Part shown: positions 45,279 through 58,932 of the stretch, piece after piece
Layout: each line of letters opens with the position of its first letter
Numbering within the stretch: position 1 is the first letter of the stretch
Source: Lingula anatina
Taxonomy: Eukaryota; Brachiopoda; Lingulata; Lingulida; Lingulidae
Length of the DNA: 64,000 bases
Direction of reading: 5' to 3'
Assembly (NCBI RefSeq): GCF_001039355.2
Contig: NW_019774103.1
Location: 60,001 to 124,000 of the forward strand
Notes under the pieces: generated by a model
The model's database searches: none
The model's input: only the letters and a program-made list of their open reading frames with translations
What the model was told of the DNA's origin: nothing
Made by a program: the position numbers and the translations under genes

Positions 45279-48200
45279 CTTCTAATTGCAAAAGGTATTC
45301 TTTGTATTTAAAACACAAACAGCTGTTGATATTTTATAAATCTGCCTGGATAAAGTACGGGCTAGATTCCTACACCTTTAGCATAACAAACATAGCTTCC
45401 ACATCAGATTACCAGAGGGATGCCAAAGCTCTGATTTTATTACTTTGATGTTTACGTAATATTGCCTTCGAAATTTATGGCACGCCGAGAACACGCGTTT
45501 GATCATAACATTTCAATTAACTATACGGTTTATTTAGATTAATTAGATTTAATTAAGCACGTTGTGATGAAGGCCTCTAAAAACCTCTGATTTTAAGAGG
45601 CAGAAAAAATATCACATTGGCCTATCCTCTGCAGCTTGTGTACCCTAATATATTCAGTTGGTTACAAACATAGCTTAATAGTTCAAGCATAAAGCGATCG
45701 GCATTTTCAAAAATTCTACACAAATTTAGAACACAAGTCCAAAATATCTTGATTCCAAAGCAATAAATGGGAAATTTGTTGTTAATTGATTGAAATGCAG
45801 AATCAGCCAAGCGTGGATCACGTAGCTCTAGAACTCAATTATGTTCGATAAATTCATTTTGTTTAATTACACTTAGTACACTGCGTCGCACTCAGGGTGA
45901 TCTTAGCAGACTTACATTAGTGCGCTGACCATTACTTTTTTGAACCCATAGAATTCCTTTGTTAGACGCCTTCTTTTATGGTGTTTACTAAATACGTGCA
46001 TTATATGTGACAAAATCCTAAATCAACTCACACACACAAACTGTTCGAAGGTTCCGATATAAATTGTGATTTTTAAAAAAACAATTCTACTCATTAACAA
46101 TATTTTGTCATACACAACGAGTGTATAGGCGGCTTTTTCAGGAAAAAGATATTGCCATTCAGAGTGGATGACATTCTGTACATTACATATTTCTCACGTC
46201 AACTTTTTTGTCTTAATGTCAATCTTCTGAAACAGAATCGTTCTTTGTCTACCATAATACTATACTATATTTTATATATACATGTGAACTGATATACAGG
46301 TAGAGTGAGCACAGCCGTTGTCTGCTCTTCCGACCCCATGACCATCGGGCACAACTGACACGCCCAGTACAAAATCACCAAGACATCTCTAAGAGATAGG
46401 CCACTTTTTAAATACAAAACATTTTTGTCGTAGTTCTAGCTTTTATAGCCTGATCCATTTTATTCACCAGAGTGTCGGTATATTTTATATTTTTTTAGAT
46501 ATAGGGCTCAGATTTTACGCCCCCCTGCCAGTTCATTGGAGATATTTATTAATAGTGCTCTTTCTATACCGGCAATTACATGGCATTTTAAACTCGTCCT
46601 AAAATCTTAATGCATCTTCCTCACGCGATGGTTGACCTCAAGGCTTGTGTATTGTCAACAGCGCTGTAAGATAGTACTGTTTTCTTCATGCTGTTGTACA
46701 AAGCAAATCTGTGAAAGCTCAAATGTGTTTTATTGCAACAAACGCCTAATGCATCATAAGCTCAAGTAAATCTATACTTGGGTTGTGTTTTTGTTGTAAA
46801 TAAGTATCAAACAAAATTAATGTTTATTGTTCTTAAAGCATGAGTTAATTAAATTAAATATAATAGCCATATAAATGCTTAAGTGTATATGTTGAATTAA
46901 ACGAATGGCTCTTTATACTTACATAAATAGTTGGGAGGGGTAATTAGTGTGGCAAAATTACCGAAATATTATTGCTCGAAAAAATATAGATTGTAATATC
47001 TCTTCGTTGGAGGAACGGTTTAACTGTAAAAAGTATGGTCATGATAGAAAATTTCCTTTCTGCAATGTTTGTGTGGTTAACTAAGTGAGGCGATTATACA
47101 TTGAAAAGACGCTGGTAGATTCAAATACAATATGATAAAAAGGATAATTTAGTTGACATAGTTACTCTCCAACCAGTAAAATAAAAAACACTGAAATCAT
47201 TTGTGTGCTGCACATTCTCAAATTTAAATATCATATTTTAAAACTTACATTTACGTTTTGGAAACTGCTTTCGTTTTTCTTAAGCTTTTTGAAAGCATTA
47301 AAATGGGTGCAACAGTGAAACGCTGGTTAGTACTATGGCTATTGTTTCATCTGTATTATTTGCTAATTACAAAACAATGTCCTTGGGAGATGCCATTGCT
47401 TGAACGGTCGATTGCTCTACTCTGTGCCGATCCTATCACAAAGAGACACGGGGGTTCAGAGGAGGCAAGTTTTTTTATCGCTCATTCAGCCCGCCATCGT
47501 GGCATCCGCGATTGACGGTGAGCGTCTCTCCAGTGAAACTTGATCGATTGGCGGGTGGTCGTGGGCAAGCGCCGTCCCGGTGCGGTATAGGGGCCATTAT
47601 TTGGGCTGAATAGCAGAAAATGATACCAATATATTTCACGAAAGTGTTAAGATTACCTGCTGCGGTGTTCGTGCTCGGAACACGGTTGGCAGAGTTTAGA
47701 TATCAGCAAGGGACCCGTCGTTTGTGCTGAAAATGAATCTGAAGAAACCGTTTTTAGATGACCCCGATAATAAACCTTGCGTGTCGAAAGTAATGTGTAC
47801 GCCAGCGTCGAAAGTCAAAATGTTTATATCTATGTACCTTAACTTGGCATTTAGATATAGATAGAAATATATATTATTAAGAGGTCTATATGATGCTTTT
47901 TATAAAAGGGCCAAAAGAGTGTGACCTCTATAGTTGAGTTTCCATGTAAATGTCCACTTTAATGCGTTTCTTTTACTTTGGAGCGCAGGTTCATTATGAT
48001 TTATCTCTCGCAGGAGTACAAAAGAACAAAGATTTATCATCGTGTCTTCCTTTTAACACCAGTTAACCTGTACCGGGTTGGTTGGTCTATTGTGCGGATA
48101 CAAACTGAACTAATCTTCAGACATATACCTCAACCCAACACGTGATTCCACCCTTAGGGAGAACGATACGACCGCCCCATCTTTAATAATCACTTTGATA

Positions 48201-51200
48201 GTCCGGGTGTAGCATCCGCCGGCCTTTCTTGTAATTTACAATGAAGCACTTTGAACCCAGAGTACAGATAATGGCAGAGCAAAATGCTACAGTGTACATA
48301 TATATTACACTTATGTGTATATGCTTTGCCAAAATGATATCTTTCGACTTTTATTTTAATTTATTTGGAATTTTATGCGTTGCAGAAAAAAAGCTGAATA
48401 TAAATGGAATCAACGACTGAGGAATATACTGCATGTACTTGCACATTTTAAAGCAAGCCTTCGTGTCCCCTTGTGTGACTAGTTTTTTCAGCACTTAGAC
48501 CATTTTTAACCTCAATTACATGTCATCCATTGTGTCCTTATCAATCACTGGCGTCGGCAACGTATAAAGTACAGTTGTCTCGTTTAGTTTCATATTGGGT
48601 GTCTGAACGACGAAACCAATGTGTTTGCATGATGCTGTCATTATTTGGAAGTACAATAAAAATAATTGGCAAAAAGTTTTCCTTTACAATTAGAACTGAT
48701 TAGTAAAAGCATTCTTTAAATTCAACATGGTACTGGACTCAAGCTATATATTCCATAGATCTGATGGTTTAAAAAAAAACTTTCTTGTTGACGCACTTAC
48801 ACGGCACAGGTGTATCAATCTAACGTTTTCTTTATTTGAAATTGTACATTTTGGTCTAGGTAATTAATTATATAATTCGGTCGCTGAAATAATTTCAGAT
48901 TAAATAACTCAGTTGTGTTAAGTCCAAAGGTATTCAACCTTTACAAAGCTTAATAGGAATTATCTGTATCGTAATTACCTTTCTCTTAAATTTAATTTCC
49001 AAAATATTTTCAACGTTTTAAAAATTCGTAATACATATTTGTTCTTGTCTCAAAAGGCTAAATACCAGCAAAACGCACGCCAGAAGGACTATCCTTGCTC
49101 AAATTCCTTTCTAAATTTGAACTTTGACTTTGTCGCGTTCGATGCTGCTTCGAATACGAGCTGGGTTCTTGAAGGTAAACTTTGTCATTATGTGAAAAGC
49201 TGAATTTTATCATGCTTCATTTATTCCCATCAAAGGGTTATAAAAGCAGTTGACGGTCTGTGTTTTCCACAAGCAAGCACTGGTACCTTGTGCTTTAGAA
49301 TTCCTCCCAAATTTAATATCTTATGTCAATAACACACAGCCTCTGATGGGGTGATGTAAAAAAGCAAAATTTCCTCTTCATTTACCAGGTGTGAAAAGCA
49401 GGTCACCATTTAACTCGTCGTCTGCGCTTTTTTAATTAAAAAATGCAGTAATTTCATAGCGTACTTTAACTACAATAAGCCACGTCTTAAGCAAAGAAAA
49501 TTCAATGAAGAAACGACAAGTATTGTTCTTTCATAAAAAGCATCTAATCATCTTCACACGGGCCTCAGCACGATGAAAAAGTGATTGTTTTTTAACTGAG
49601 CAGTGGGAAATCTCTGGTGATATTATTCACTACAAAGCATACAAAGAGCGAGCTTTAGAGACCCGTTTTTTCATTTTCTACCCAGCAATGTTGAAAGATG
49701 GAGCTGGCTTGTGTTTCTTGTGCAATTTCATTATTTTGTCCATATAGTGTTGGTATCTTTTTGCAGCTAACTTTAAATTATGTCGATTATATTTGGTTTT
49801 TTGAAAATGTATTCTATATTTATATTTGAAGTAAAAAGTGAATCTTTATTTTCTGAAATAGCAGCCATAGTATTATAAGCGTATAGGCACAGGTAGAATT
49901 AGTTTTAGCAAAAAAGTAGTTAACTATCATCATAATAGGAAATCACGAATTTTGCTCATTACAAACATTACGCAGCCCATTCAGTACTGTGAAAACAGTT
50001 GAAACAAGCTGTATTTTTTTCCAACCTCAGTGCCGTGCTATGTACATTCATATCTCTCAATTGACATTAAGAAGGACATTTAGGACTTAATTTCCTTAAT
50101 TTTGGTTCCAGAGTGGATGACGAGATTCACATAGAACTTAAGTACGTGGGTATGGCGGAATGGCCTTGTGTTGAACTTATCTCTAACAATTTGATATATC
50201 TTATATGTATATCTGCACGAAATTCTATCTTAGCGTCACTATCACCGAGAGATTACGCTGATCATAGAATACATGCGAGGCTAATGAGGTGAATTTCCCC
50301 CCACTACAATCCATTTCGGCAATGGCGTGTGATGATAAGTTTGAGGCTCTTTTTGGCTCTCAGTCTACGGCCAGTCACACAATCTCCAAAAATACAATCA
50401 TTGCTGTGTGATAGCACTTGTAAGTCGATTCATTTGTCAATGAAAAAAGTTGACACCTATAGCTTTTGTTACCGAGGCTATGACCTCGTCCTGTACTGTG
50501 AGTACCAGCGTTACTGGCCCGTGATATCAAAACGCCTCTGGCGCGGCAATATATTTACAGGACGATTTGTCTGATATTGTCGCAGAACCATAAATGATAA
50601 CACGTTTGGCAGTAAAACTGAGAGAAAAAGCCATAAAGATCTCACCTGTACATTAGTCGAACCATTTCGGCACCTTCCGTCGCAGATCGTCATCTGAACA
50701 ATTATTTTCCTTTTTTCTCCGTCAGTTCATCCTTGGTCCTGAAGAGATGCCGGACCGTGCGCCTCGGGAGCAGGCAAAAGTTCAGCTTCCCAGTTTGTAG
50801 CCATTGTCTTTCGTGCCAGCTGACAGGTTGCCAGCTACGGCGTCACACGTATTTAAATCTATGTATGAAGAAGGGGCTAGTTTTCCTCTCCGTCTGTCTA
50901 CTACATCTGTCGGCCTTTACGTTGGTTTATAGAATGAGTTCTTTTCTGATACAGATTCAGTGATATCTGAATTCCATACTGAAAGCCCCACTGAGAATCG
51001 AATTTGTTCGATCGGTTTGTCCTACATAATCCTCCCGATAGATATCTGCACCCAAGTACCGCAAACGTCCTGTCGTTCGTTTTTCTTGACGAATACTGCG
51101 GTTTTGTTTGAAAAATGCCCCCTTAGACTCTACCTTATCCTTTGCCACTAACTCGTAACTGAAGACAGATGAGCAGCGTGTGTCGATTTAACAATTTGAA

Positions 51201-52259
51201 CTTCATTAGAAATTTTAATGAATGTTTAATAAAAGCACTGATATATATCAATGGGCGAATTGATGAATATTTCATGCCTTGTAATTTAGAGAGCAATTGT
51301 TGTATTAAGGCTAATCTGTACATTTGTTTATTTGGCTCAGGGTACAATATTGTGCGGCTCCGGGGAATCCTAAGACGAGGAACGCTTGTGACTTTCCATA
51401 AATTTAGTGGGAAATCAGACAGAGAAAATAGGCAGAAGGCGCTTTCTATTTTAGAAGGCAAATTGTTAAGGCATGCAGGTCAGGTCTTAAGGAGTCTCCT
51501 AAGATCTAGTCAGAGCGAGGCATGAACTATAAACTCCATGTAATGGTATCATCTGTCTCTTAACGCATTGTTAAGCTGCTATATGCTCGTGTGTCAAATG
51601 GGCTCTAATTTGGCGCACGTGACCCAAACGATCGACGTCTGGTGATCAACCGTAGCAGATTTAATGCTTCCAATATTTTCCTGGGATCTGTCTCAATGGT
51701 TTTGAAATAAGCGAATGAATTCATTCTAATAAATATACATGGAAAATATTGGGAATCAAATACTAACTACTGCACTCTAAAAATCAAACCAATATTAAAT
51801 TGACTTTTAGATGGCAAAGTAAATCTAGATGGTGTTTCTTTAAATAATGTATTGTATATATTATACTAAAACACACTTAATGCTTTAAAACTAGCATCTA
51901 GCAAAATAGATAAATAAATAAATAGAAAACAGCGAAGGAGTGTAGAATAGAATTCTCTGTGCTGACGCAGATGTTAGAAATGCACCAAACATTTTGTTTT
52001 GCTTTTAATCGTCAAAGTTGAGGAAAATGAGTGATTTCTCACTTCCTTTGAACCCCGATGTTAGGCCATAGAAAATATGAAGATTAATAACACGACAGAA
52101 CTTGCTCATATGCTGCTGGATTGAAAGATTTCTTTGTCGGGGAAGCCTACAAATATGAGTCCTTTGAGACAAAAATATTTGATTTATATTAGGTTTAGGC
52201 AATACCTCGTAATCATTAATAGCGTGTTAATGTAATAATTCAATAGGAAGTGATGGGAA

Positions 52260-52331
52260 GGCGGGGGCCAGATAGTACTGGTCATCTGTGGTCATTGAAG
52301 TCTATTGATTAATGACCACCTGCCCCCGGCC
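52260..52331. promoter_or_regulatory. Nested inverted repeats with homeodomain-type cores
   Basis: GTGGTCATT (52288-52296) and AATGACCAC (52311-52319) form a perfect 9-bp stem around a 14-base loop that contains TTGATTAATG. Outside it, GGCGGGGGCC (52260-52269) and TGCCCCCGGCC (52321-52331) form a looser GC-rich pairing. This is a GC-rich island in AT-rich DNA. It could be a conserved regulatory element; pairing is not regular enough for a microRNA hairpin. Confidence 0.3.
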
Positions 52332-55300
52332 AGAAGGCCCAATTTCTTATCCCTACAGTCGTGTGCCGTTACTTCAATTATTATTACGACAGAAGTGGAA
52401 TTTTATTGGGTACATCTCAATTAGAACAGGCATATCAAATAAGTAAACAAACGCGGTCGCGATAGTTATTTAATTTAATCGTCCTGGTTGGGCAATTAAA
52501 ATAACAAATTAACGATTTGGAATATCAAACTTGAAGAGTGAATTAGCATAATGTTGGGCGACTATGAAAAACTAGTGCATTTGGATTATTAAGGCGAAGG
52601 AGTCTGCTGCAAAAGTAATTTTTATCACCTTGCCGACCTCTGCAGACAAAATCTGTCTTTCTTCTCTCAGTGGCCAGCTAGCCTAAGATTCTGATAACGG
52701 TTTTATTTGAGATACGAGAAGATGAAGATAAATTTAGACAAATAATTAATGTTTTTGCCCCTCGACACCTCATAATGGTCCAAGACGATTGATGAATTAC
52801 ACGATAATTTCATTGTCTTTTCCCTTGGTTCTGTGCCGATACACATATGATATATTTGAAGATAGATAGGAGCACGGGTTTTATAGCTATAAATTCCTTT
52901 GCAATGTGTCGGGACAGCGATAGGTCATCTGCACAGTAGATAAAGTCATCCCAACTTCACAAAGCCAGTTGTCGAGAGAAATAAATCTCATCCCCTCGTT
53001 ATCAGTTGCTTTGTTTCTGTAAAATTATGCTGCCTTGTAATGATATGTTAAAAATCAAGATAACTGCGAAATGCAATGGCGAGAAACCATGCACTCCATG
53101 CTTACTTAGCTCATTGTGCGAAATAAAACTATATGAAATTTAGGCTGTGATTTGAACCAATATAAAATTAAGAAGACAAATTACTTAACACATCTTACAT
53201 TTAGAAGATAATTCTCAGTTAGCGTGTCATTTAGCATGTTATTTAAATGTCAACTTGAGTGACAGCACCCTCATGTATCACATTAACTCTTGAAAACTAA
53301 TAATACGATTAAACATTCATGAAAAACCACCATCATTTTATACATCATTGAAGACATGCCGGGCAGAACTAACAAGTTAAAGACACAAATTTTGAAGTTA
53401 TTTTATTCAAAAAGCAAAATTTAACCGGCATAAGTCTGTGACTCAATGTCCTTTGTGTTAAAAAAACCGGTGTACTATTAGACTGACAGGCAAGGCTTGT
53501 ATGTCGAAATGGTCCCGTCTCAAGTGCTGGCAAATGCCGGAGAGAGACATGTTTTTCTACTGAAGTTAGCTTACCGCCTTATCTGAAGAAGTTTATATGA
53601 TCAATTGCCAGATCAATTTACGATGGGCAATAATAGTATCAAAGAAGGCCAAACTGTTATTTCGTATTATTTTCTTTCCATCTAGTTACCGACTGAGCCG
53701 AAAGACCCCTCACCTCGAGAGAAAAAATTAACATAGTAGCTTCAGCATCAAAATAAGGTTAAATGGGGTGTCTGATTTTCAATCTAAAAGGTCCTTTTTT
53801 CCTCCTCAGCGTTATGTTTATTTTTGCTGATGTATCTGTAAAAACGCCATCAAGGAAATTTTTTCTCTATTTGAAATAAAAATCAGTTTGCAGTTAATGG
53901 AGTCTGGCCTCAGTACAAATTGAGATTGCCCGGTGGAATGGCCCACCTGTATACAGGTCGTATTACACTCAAAGGTGGTCACAGGAAATAGAGAGGATAA
54001 GCTAATCCAATATATGGTATATATGATACTGTCCATAGTGCTGCTTTCATCCCCCTTTACGACTGGACCGTAGGGATAAAATGCGGACCTGGTTATAAAT
54101 CTATCTATACTTATTTTTGAGTAGCTGTCGTTTTTTTCTTTGGATTTAACATCACTACGTCAGAACCTGTGTTAATTTTATTTTTATTTATGTATTTATT
54201 AATTAATTAATTTATCTATTTATTTATTTTTGTTAACAGTTATGGCGATTTTCACTATCAGCTTTGAAATTTAAAATATATTCACAAATAAACATCCAGT
54301 GAGTGTGACCATTAGGGTCTTTTTCATAAGGCACGTGCACAATGCTATATGAACCTTCGTAAGTGTCTTATGACTCACTACCTTGCAGAGTAATTACAAA
54401 AATTTTAACGGCCAGTATCTGATTTATATAAAAAAAATTAGTATAGGGCCCTCTAGTTCCAATGAAAATTACCTACAAATTGTAAAACCTTGTCTTAAAA
54501 GTGAAGCTCTGCTGTCGCGAAATCATTGGCGAAAAAAATGTTCATTTCGCGTGATGTCAGCTTCTTGGGCGACTGTGGGACCTCGGAACAGATGTGAGCT
54601 CAGTTGGCGTAAAATAGTGCTGTATAAAGCAGTAAAGAATTGCACGATATGTGGATCACAACATTAGCCTACAACAGATTAACCTACTATTAGTATATTT
54701 TTCCCGAGCTCCATTGCTGTTCGGCACCAATGCTCGGTGCTAAAATATACATTATGGGGTGCTTTTAAGATAATACACTTTTCTTCACAGGAGGTCTTGG
54801 TATTCTAACCCTCGTTGTAGATACGTTGTAATATTTCAAGTAGGTTGCGCACACCAAAAAGGTTGATACTCTTGGGTAGTAACCAACGGTTAGAGTCATA
54901 ACGAGAATGTCTCAAAAGACCGAGAACAAATGACCTCCGTGTAGCTTTTTGACGTCTAGGAAAGAAAGTCAAGTTTCTCAAAACGTGTTAGTTGAAAGAT
55001 AGTAAATATCAGTCGATAATTTTGCCGGACCTTGAGGCGTAATTTTGATAGATATTTTAATTGTGTTTTTCCTTGAAGAATAGAGCTTTTTGTTTATCTA
55101 AAATATTTTCACAGATTTCATCTAATATATTTTCGAATTTTACAATACATCGATATTTCTTGAAAAATAAAAATCGAGTTTGAAGATCTTAAATATTGAA
55201 TTATTCTAAATTGCTTGTCAGCCGATATAATCAAGCACCCTTAACAAGACTGCATGGTACAGGTGACGTGGTTTTCCCGATGGTCACCTTTGAAGTCAGA

Positions 55301-57686
55301 AAGTTCCCGTTTACCAACAGAATTAGAGGGTCTTAGCTATTGTTAGGGAAGCCTAAGTTAACACATCGAATAACAGCTGTGCATTGGAGCCATTGTGCAA
55401 TCAAAAAGCCGGTCCATTGGCCGATTAACCAGCCTACAATACCTCGGGAAAACAGCGATTCGCGAGTTAAATACCTGAAAGGGAATAGGGACTTAAAAGC
55501 CGCTTAGCCTGACTTAGAGAATGACGAACCATTCAAGCTTTCTGATAAACTCTTTTTTTCTTCGAGTAAGTCTCCGTCTGGTTCAATGGTAATGGAACTG
55601 TCTGAGAAATTATATGCTTAATTAACAACTTAATCAAATATTTATTATTAATGAACGCTCAGGTTCAGTGCCGGTCTCAAGTCAGCAGTCTGATGAGATT
55701 TTTTTTCTTGTTTCAAAATGAAAATACAAAGCGAGGTAATGATAAATAATGTATTTATTAGCTCATTCATCTGCATAAAATATTTCTTTTTAAATACCAC
55801 AAAACATTAATTATTAAATAAAAATATATCTGAGACCGGATTTAGTGTCTGTTGCAACTTTATAATGGTACTTATTACCTATTTTAAATAGTCCCCTGAG
55901 TAAAAAAAATGCAGACAGTTTACTTTTTCTAAGACGTTTATCCTTGTATTAAATAGAGATTTAATTATGGTTTAACAGAGGAGCAACCTGTGCCTACAGA
56001 CCATGACTGCACATGTTGATATGAAAATCCATATACTCACACGTGTTGTAAAATGCGAGATAAATGAACGGAGTGTTAGTGGGAAACCTTGCGCTTTGAG
56101 CGTTCCAATTCAACATTATTGTATTAGGGCTACTGACAGAGCATTTCTACCGAGTAAATTTGACCGAATTTACGAGCCGTACCATGGGACTCTACGTTGT
56201 AGTAAATCTAGCCCGCGGCAGTATAAAATAAAATTTAGGTCAATAAAAAACTGCATACTTTGGGTCGTGTCTAGTAGAAAATTGTTATCATTTATTCTTT
56301 GTTTTTCTTCATAAATATTTCAACTAGTTCATATGACAGAGATGCAGATTTCCTTAATTTATATCTAATTGATCACATATTGCCTCATAAGCAGCCAAAT
56401 CGAAAGTATTGGCAAATCTACATATGCTGAAGTACAGAGATGATATATAGTAAGTACAGAGGTACACAGATGTTTGTTTGGGAATGTATATTGAGCACGA
56501 ACCCTAGCTACGGTTCTGAAGACACTGATTCAACCCGACTAATGATAATAATTCCACATATCAGTACAAGGAAGTAGTGACTGAGCCTTCGCACTGGTAA
56601 ATGAGGGAGTTTAAAGGAGATGGAAATATGGTTGTGGCATCAAACTTCTGGCCATCATCATTAACTCTCTCGCTTTCTCTCTTTGTGATTAATATTGTAA
56701 TAACAGGCAGAGATAATTCAAGGAGTCTGGTCTCTTAACCTAACGACCTCTAAACAATTCACATCAGGTATAAATAAAAAGAAGACAATCACGACTGTGA
56801 CATGCAAACGTATAAAAAAAACATTGTAGAGATATTCAAGAAAATAGGTCGCCTTTGGGGATATTCATTTACTAAAGCAAAAGATAGAATGGGATTTATA
56901 CACCCACTGGAATTTCTTATTTCTAAAAACTAAATAAATGCTTTGGCATTGCCGAGTGGCACGTTGTTTTGTTTACTTACTCCATACTTTCATAAATTAA
57001 TACCCTAACTAAAAACTAAACACTAACATTTCATGTCTTACTATGTACACGCAATAAACAGAATAAATTTTAAATTACACAACTTTAATATTTACATTGA
57101 TTAAAATATATGAACTTAAGTCTGGTACTCTGCGTCTATAAATACATAAATACAGAGTGACAAGCCTGCAAGGACAAAAGCACCAGCATGTATAAAATAA
57201 CAACTTTCTTTGTCTTTGCACTTTAACTTAAAACAAATACAGAAATAATGAAAATAATAATATATAAACTCTATAAAAATCTTCTGCCATTTGTACAAGT
57301 ATATTTCCTTAAATCTCGGTTTTCATTGGTGAAATAGGTAGGTAGGTTATAGAACATGAGTATACTCATCTGTGTCGTCTGCAACAGTGCAGATGTCACA
57401 GCTTGTCGTCTGCCAAGGTAACTTGATCGTCTGCTTTCATCAATTTGGAACAGTGTCATCTGTCCAGAAATGGAAGAATCGTTTCTGTTAGACGTGGATT
57501 GAGACCAGTCTAGGTGGGAAAAAAAGTAACTTATTCAGGAACGATAATTTACGATAAACCCCATCGTTCCCAAAATAACAAGTTTTTGTTATAAATGGCG
57601 ATTGTTCTCAATATTTGGAAGAAAAATTTGTCACTGAGTAGCACCTGTAGAGATAATATGTCCATGAAATGCTCACAAACGTCTTT

Positions 57687-58932
57687 TTACGCCGTCGTCG
57701 GATGATGTTGATTTACAACGAGAGATTGTGGCATAGTCTGTGGCATAGTCTGTGGCACAGTGTGGGGGGGGAGGTGGGCTTGATGGTGATGGTGATGAGG
57801 CATAAGCGGAGAGCCGTTTCCTCCGTGGTGTATTGGGCTGCCGTTAGGATGCTGTTGTAACGGACTCCCATGCATGGGACTGTGGTGCTCTGAAGGGTCA
57901 TAGCCCGGTGGCGCGGGAATGAATTCCCCGTTAGGTCCTATCGTCCCTGGGGGCGTCATTCTTTTCTCCTTCTGTCGTCTGTTACAAAACCATACGCGCA
58001 CCACTTCTTTCTCTAGTTGTAACGAATCTGCGAGTTGTGTTATTTCTTGCGCTGATGGTTTGGGTTGCTTAAGAAAATGGTTTTCAAGAGCCCCTTTTAC
58101 AGTCACTTCAATACTAGTGCGCTTTTTACGCTTACGCCCCTGCGCTGCAATTTTATCAATACTAGTAGGTGACCCTGATGTAGAATCTGCTTCTTCGAGC
58201 CATTTTTGAAGTAAAGGCTTTAGTTTACACATGTTCTTAAAACTCAACTGCAAAGCTTCAAATCGACAAATTGTCGTTTGACTAAAAACGTTACCGTATA
58301 ATGTTCCCAGGGCCAGCCCAACGTCTGCCTGCGTAAAACCTAATTTGATCCGCCTCTGTTTGAATTGTTTGGCAAATTGTTCCAAGTCATCTGAGGTTGG
58401 GGTGTCCTCATCCGAAATTTCGGCATGTTGGCGTTCCAAGTCGTCGACTGTGGGATCGCGTAAAGCTGGATGAATTTGTTGTGGACTTAACATGCCATTC
58501 ATGTTGAGCCCGTACCCTCCCTGGTGGGGTGGCTGATGGGTCAGAGGGGGACGTGTTGTTGCCCATCCCAAGGTGGGTCTGAACCATCCCCCCGTGAGTC
58601 GCCCAGCCGTGGGCCGCTGGAATGTGGGTCTGATGAGACTGGCGCAAATCTGCCATGTTTTGTTTCATGTCTTGTCCCCCATACAGTCCTGGGGGTGTCG
58701 TACTGGCAGGGGGCCAGTGTCCCGAGTCACTATGTGTTGGAATACCTGTGATCCACTGTGGATGCCCCATAAAGTGCCCATTTTGGTTGTGAGCTGACAT
58801 GTACTTCATGTCGCTTAAATGATCTCGGTGGTACATCTCTTGCGAATGCATTCCGTGGCTTTCCACTGGTGATTCTGTAAACACAGCCTGAGCACTGGTG
58901 GCTATGTACAGATCTGTCGCTGTTGTGGTCAT
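57687..58932 (-). CDS. POU3: POU class 3 homeobox transcription factor (Brn1/2/4 family), single exon, one apparent frameshift
   Basis: The frame begins at 58932 ([15 protein letters not shown]) and changes once at a run of five C on the minus strand (58546-58550). Treating that run as four C gives a continuous protein of about 414 residues. The POU-specific domain is at about 174-248 ([20 protein letters not shown] to LQKWLEEAD), then a short linker, then the homeodomain at about 266-325 ([10 protein letters not shown] to [15 protein letters not shown]). The N-terminus carries QWITG, close to the QWITALSH block of class 3 proteins, and the C-terminus is rich in His and Pro (PHHHHHQAH). Class 3 POU proteins are nuclear octamer-binding regulators of neural, ectodermal and excretory development. 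The coding region lacks introns, as in vertebrate class 3 genes. A possible acceptor (TTTGCATTTCAG) lies 20-30 bases upstream of the ATG, so a 5' UTR intron is possible. The frameshift is probably a sequencing or assembly error, since both sides are perfectly conserved. Confidence 0.93.

Larger units (their letters stand above)
33130..57686. other. 24.5-kb interval without recognisable genes between UTP11 and POU3
   Basis: No frame here has a recognisable domain or convincing splice structure. The longest (34394-34795, 51169-51525) look random or run through microsatellites. The first few hundred bases must hold the UTP11 promoter. Microsatellites occur at 34520-34554, 41433-41473 and 45229-45274. 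The rest is unique AT-rich DNA with scattered GC-richer islands (about 38.2-38.5, 47.4-47.7, 50.5-50.9 and 52.2-52.4 kb) that could be regulatory. I see no tRNA, rRNA or known microRNA. Confidence 0.6.

Noticed and set aside
51169-51525. 118-codon plus frame
   Set aside because: No domain, composition like surrounding intergenic DNA, overlapped by an equally long frame on the other strand.
56003-56314. 103-codon plus frame downstream of POU3
   Set aside because: No recognisable domain, no splice context, AT-rich and random in appearance.
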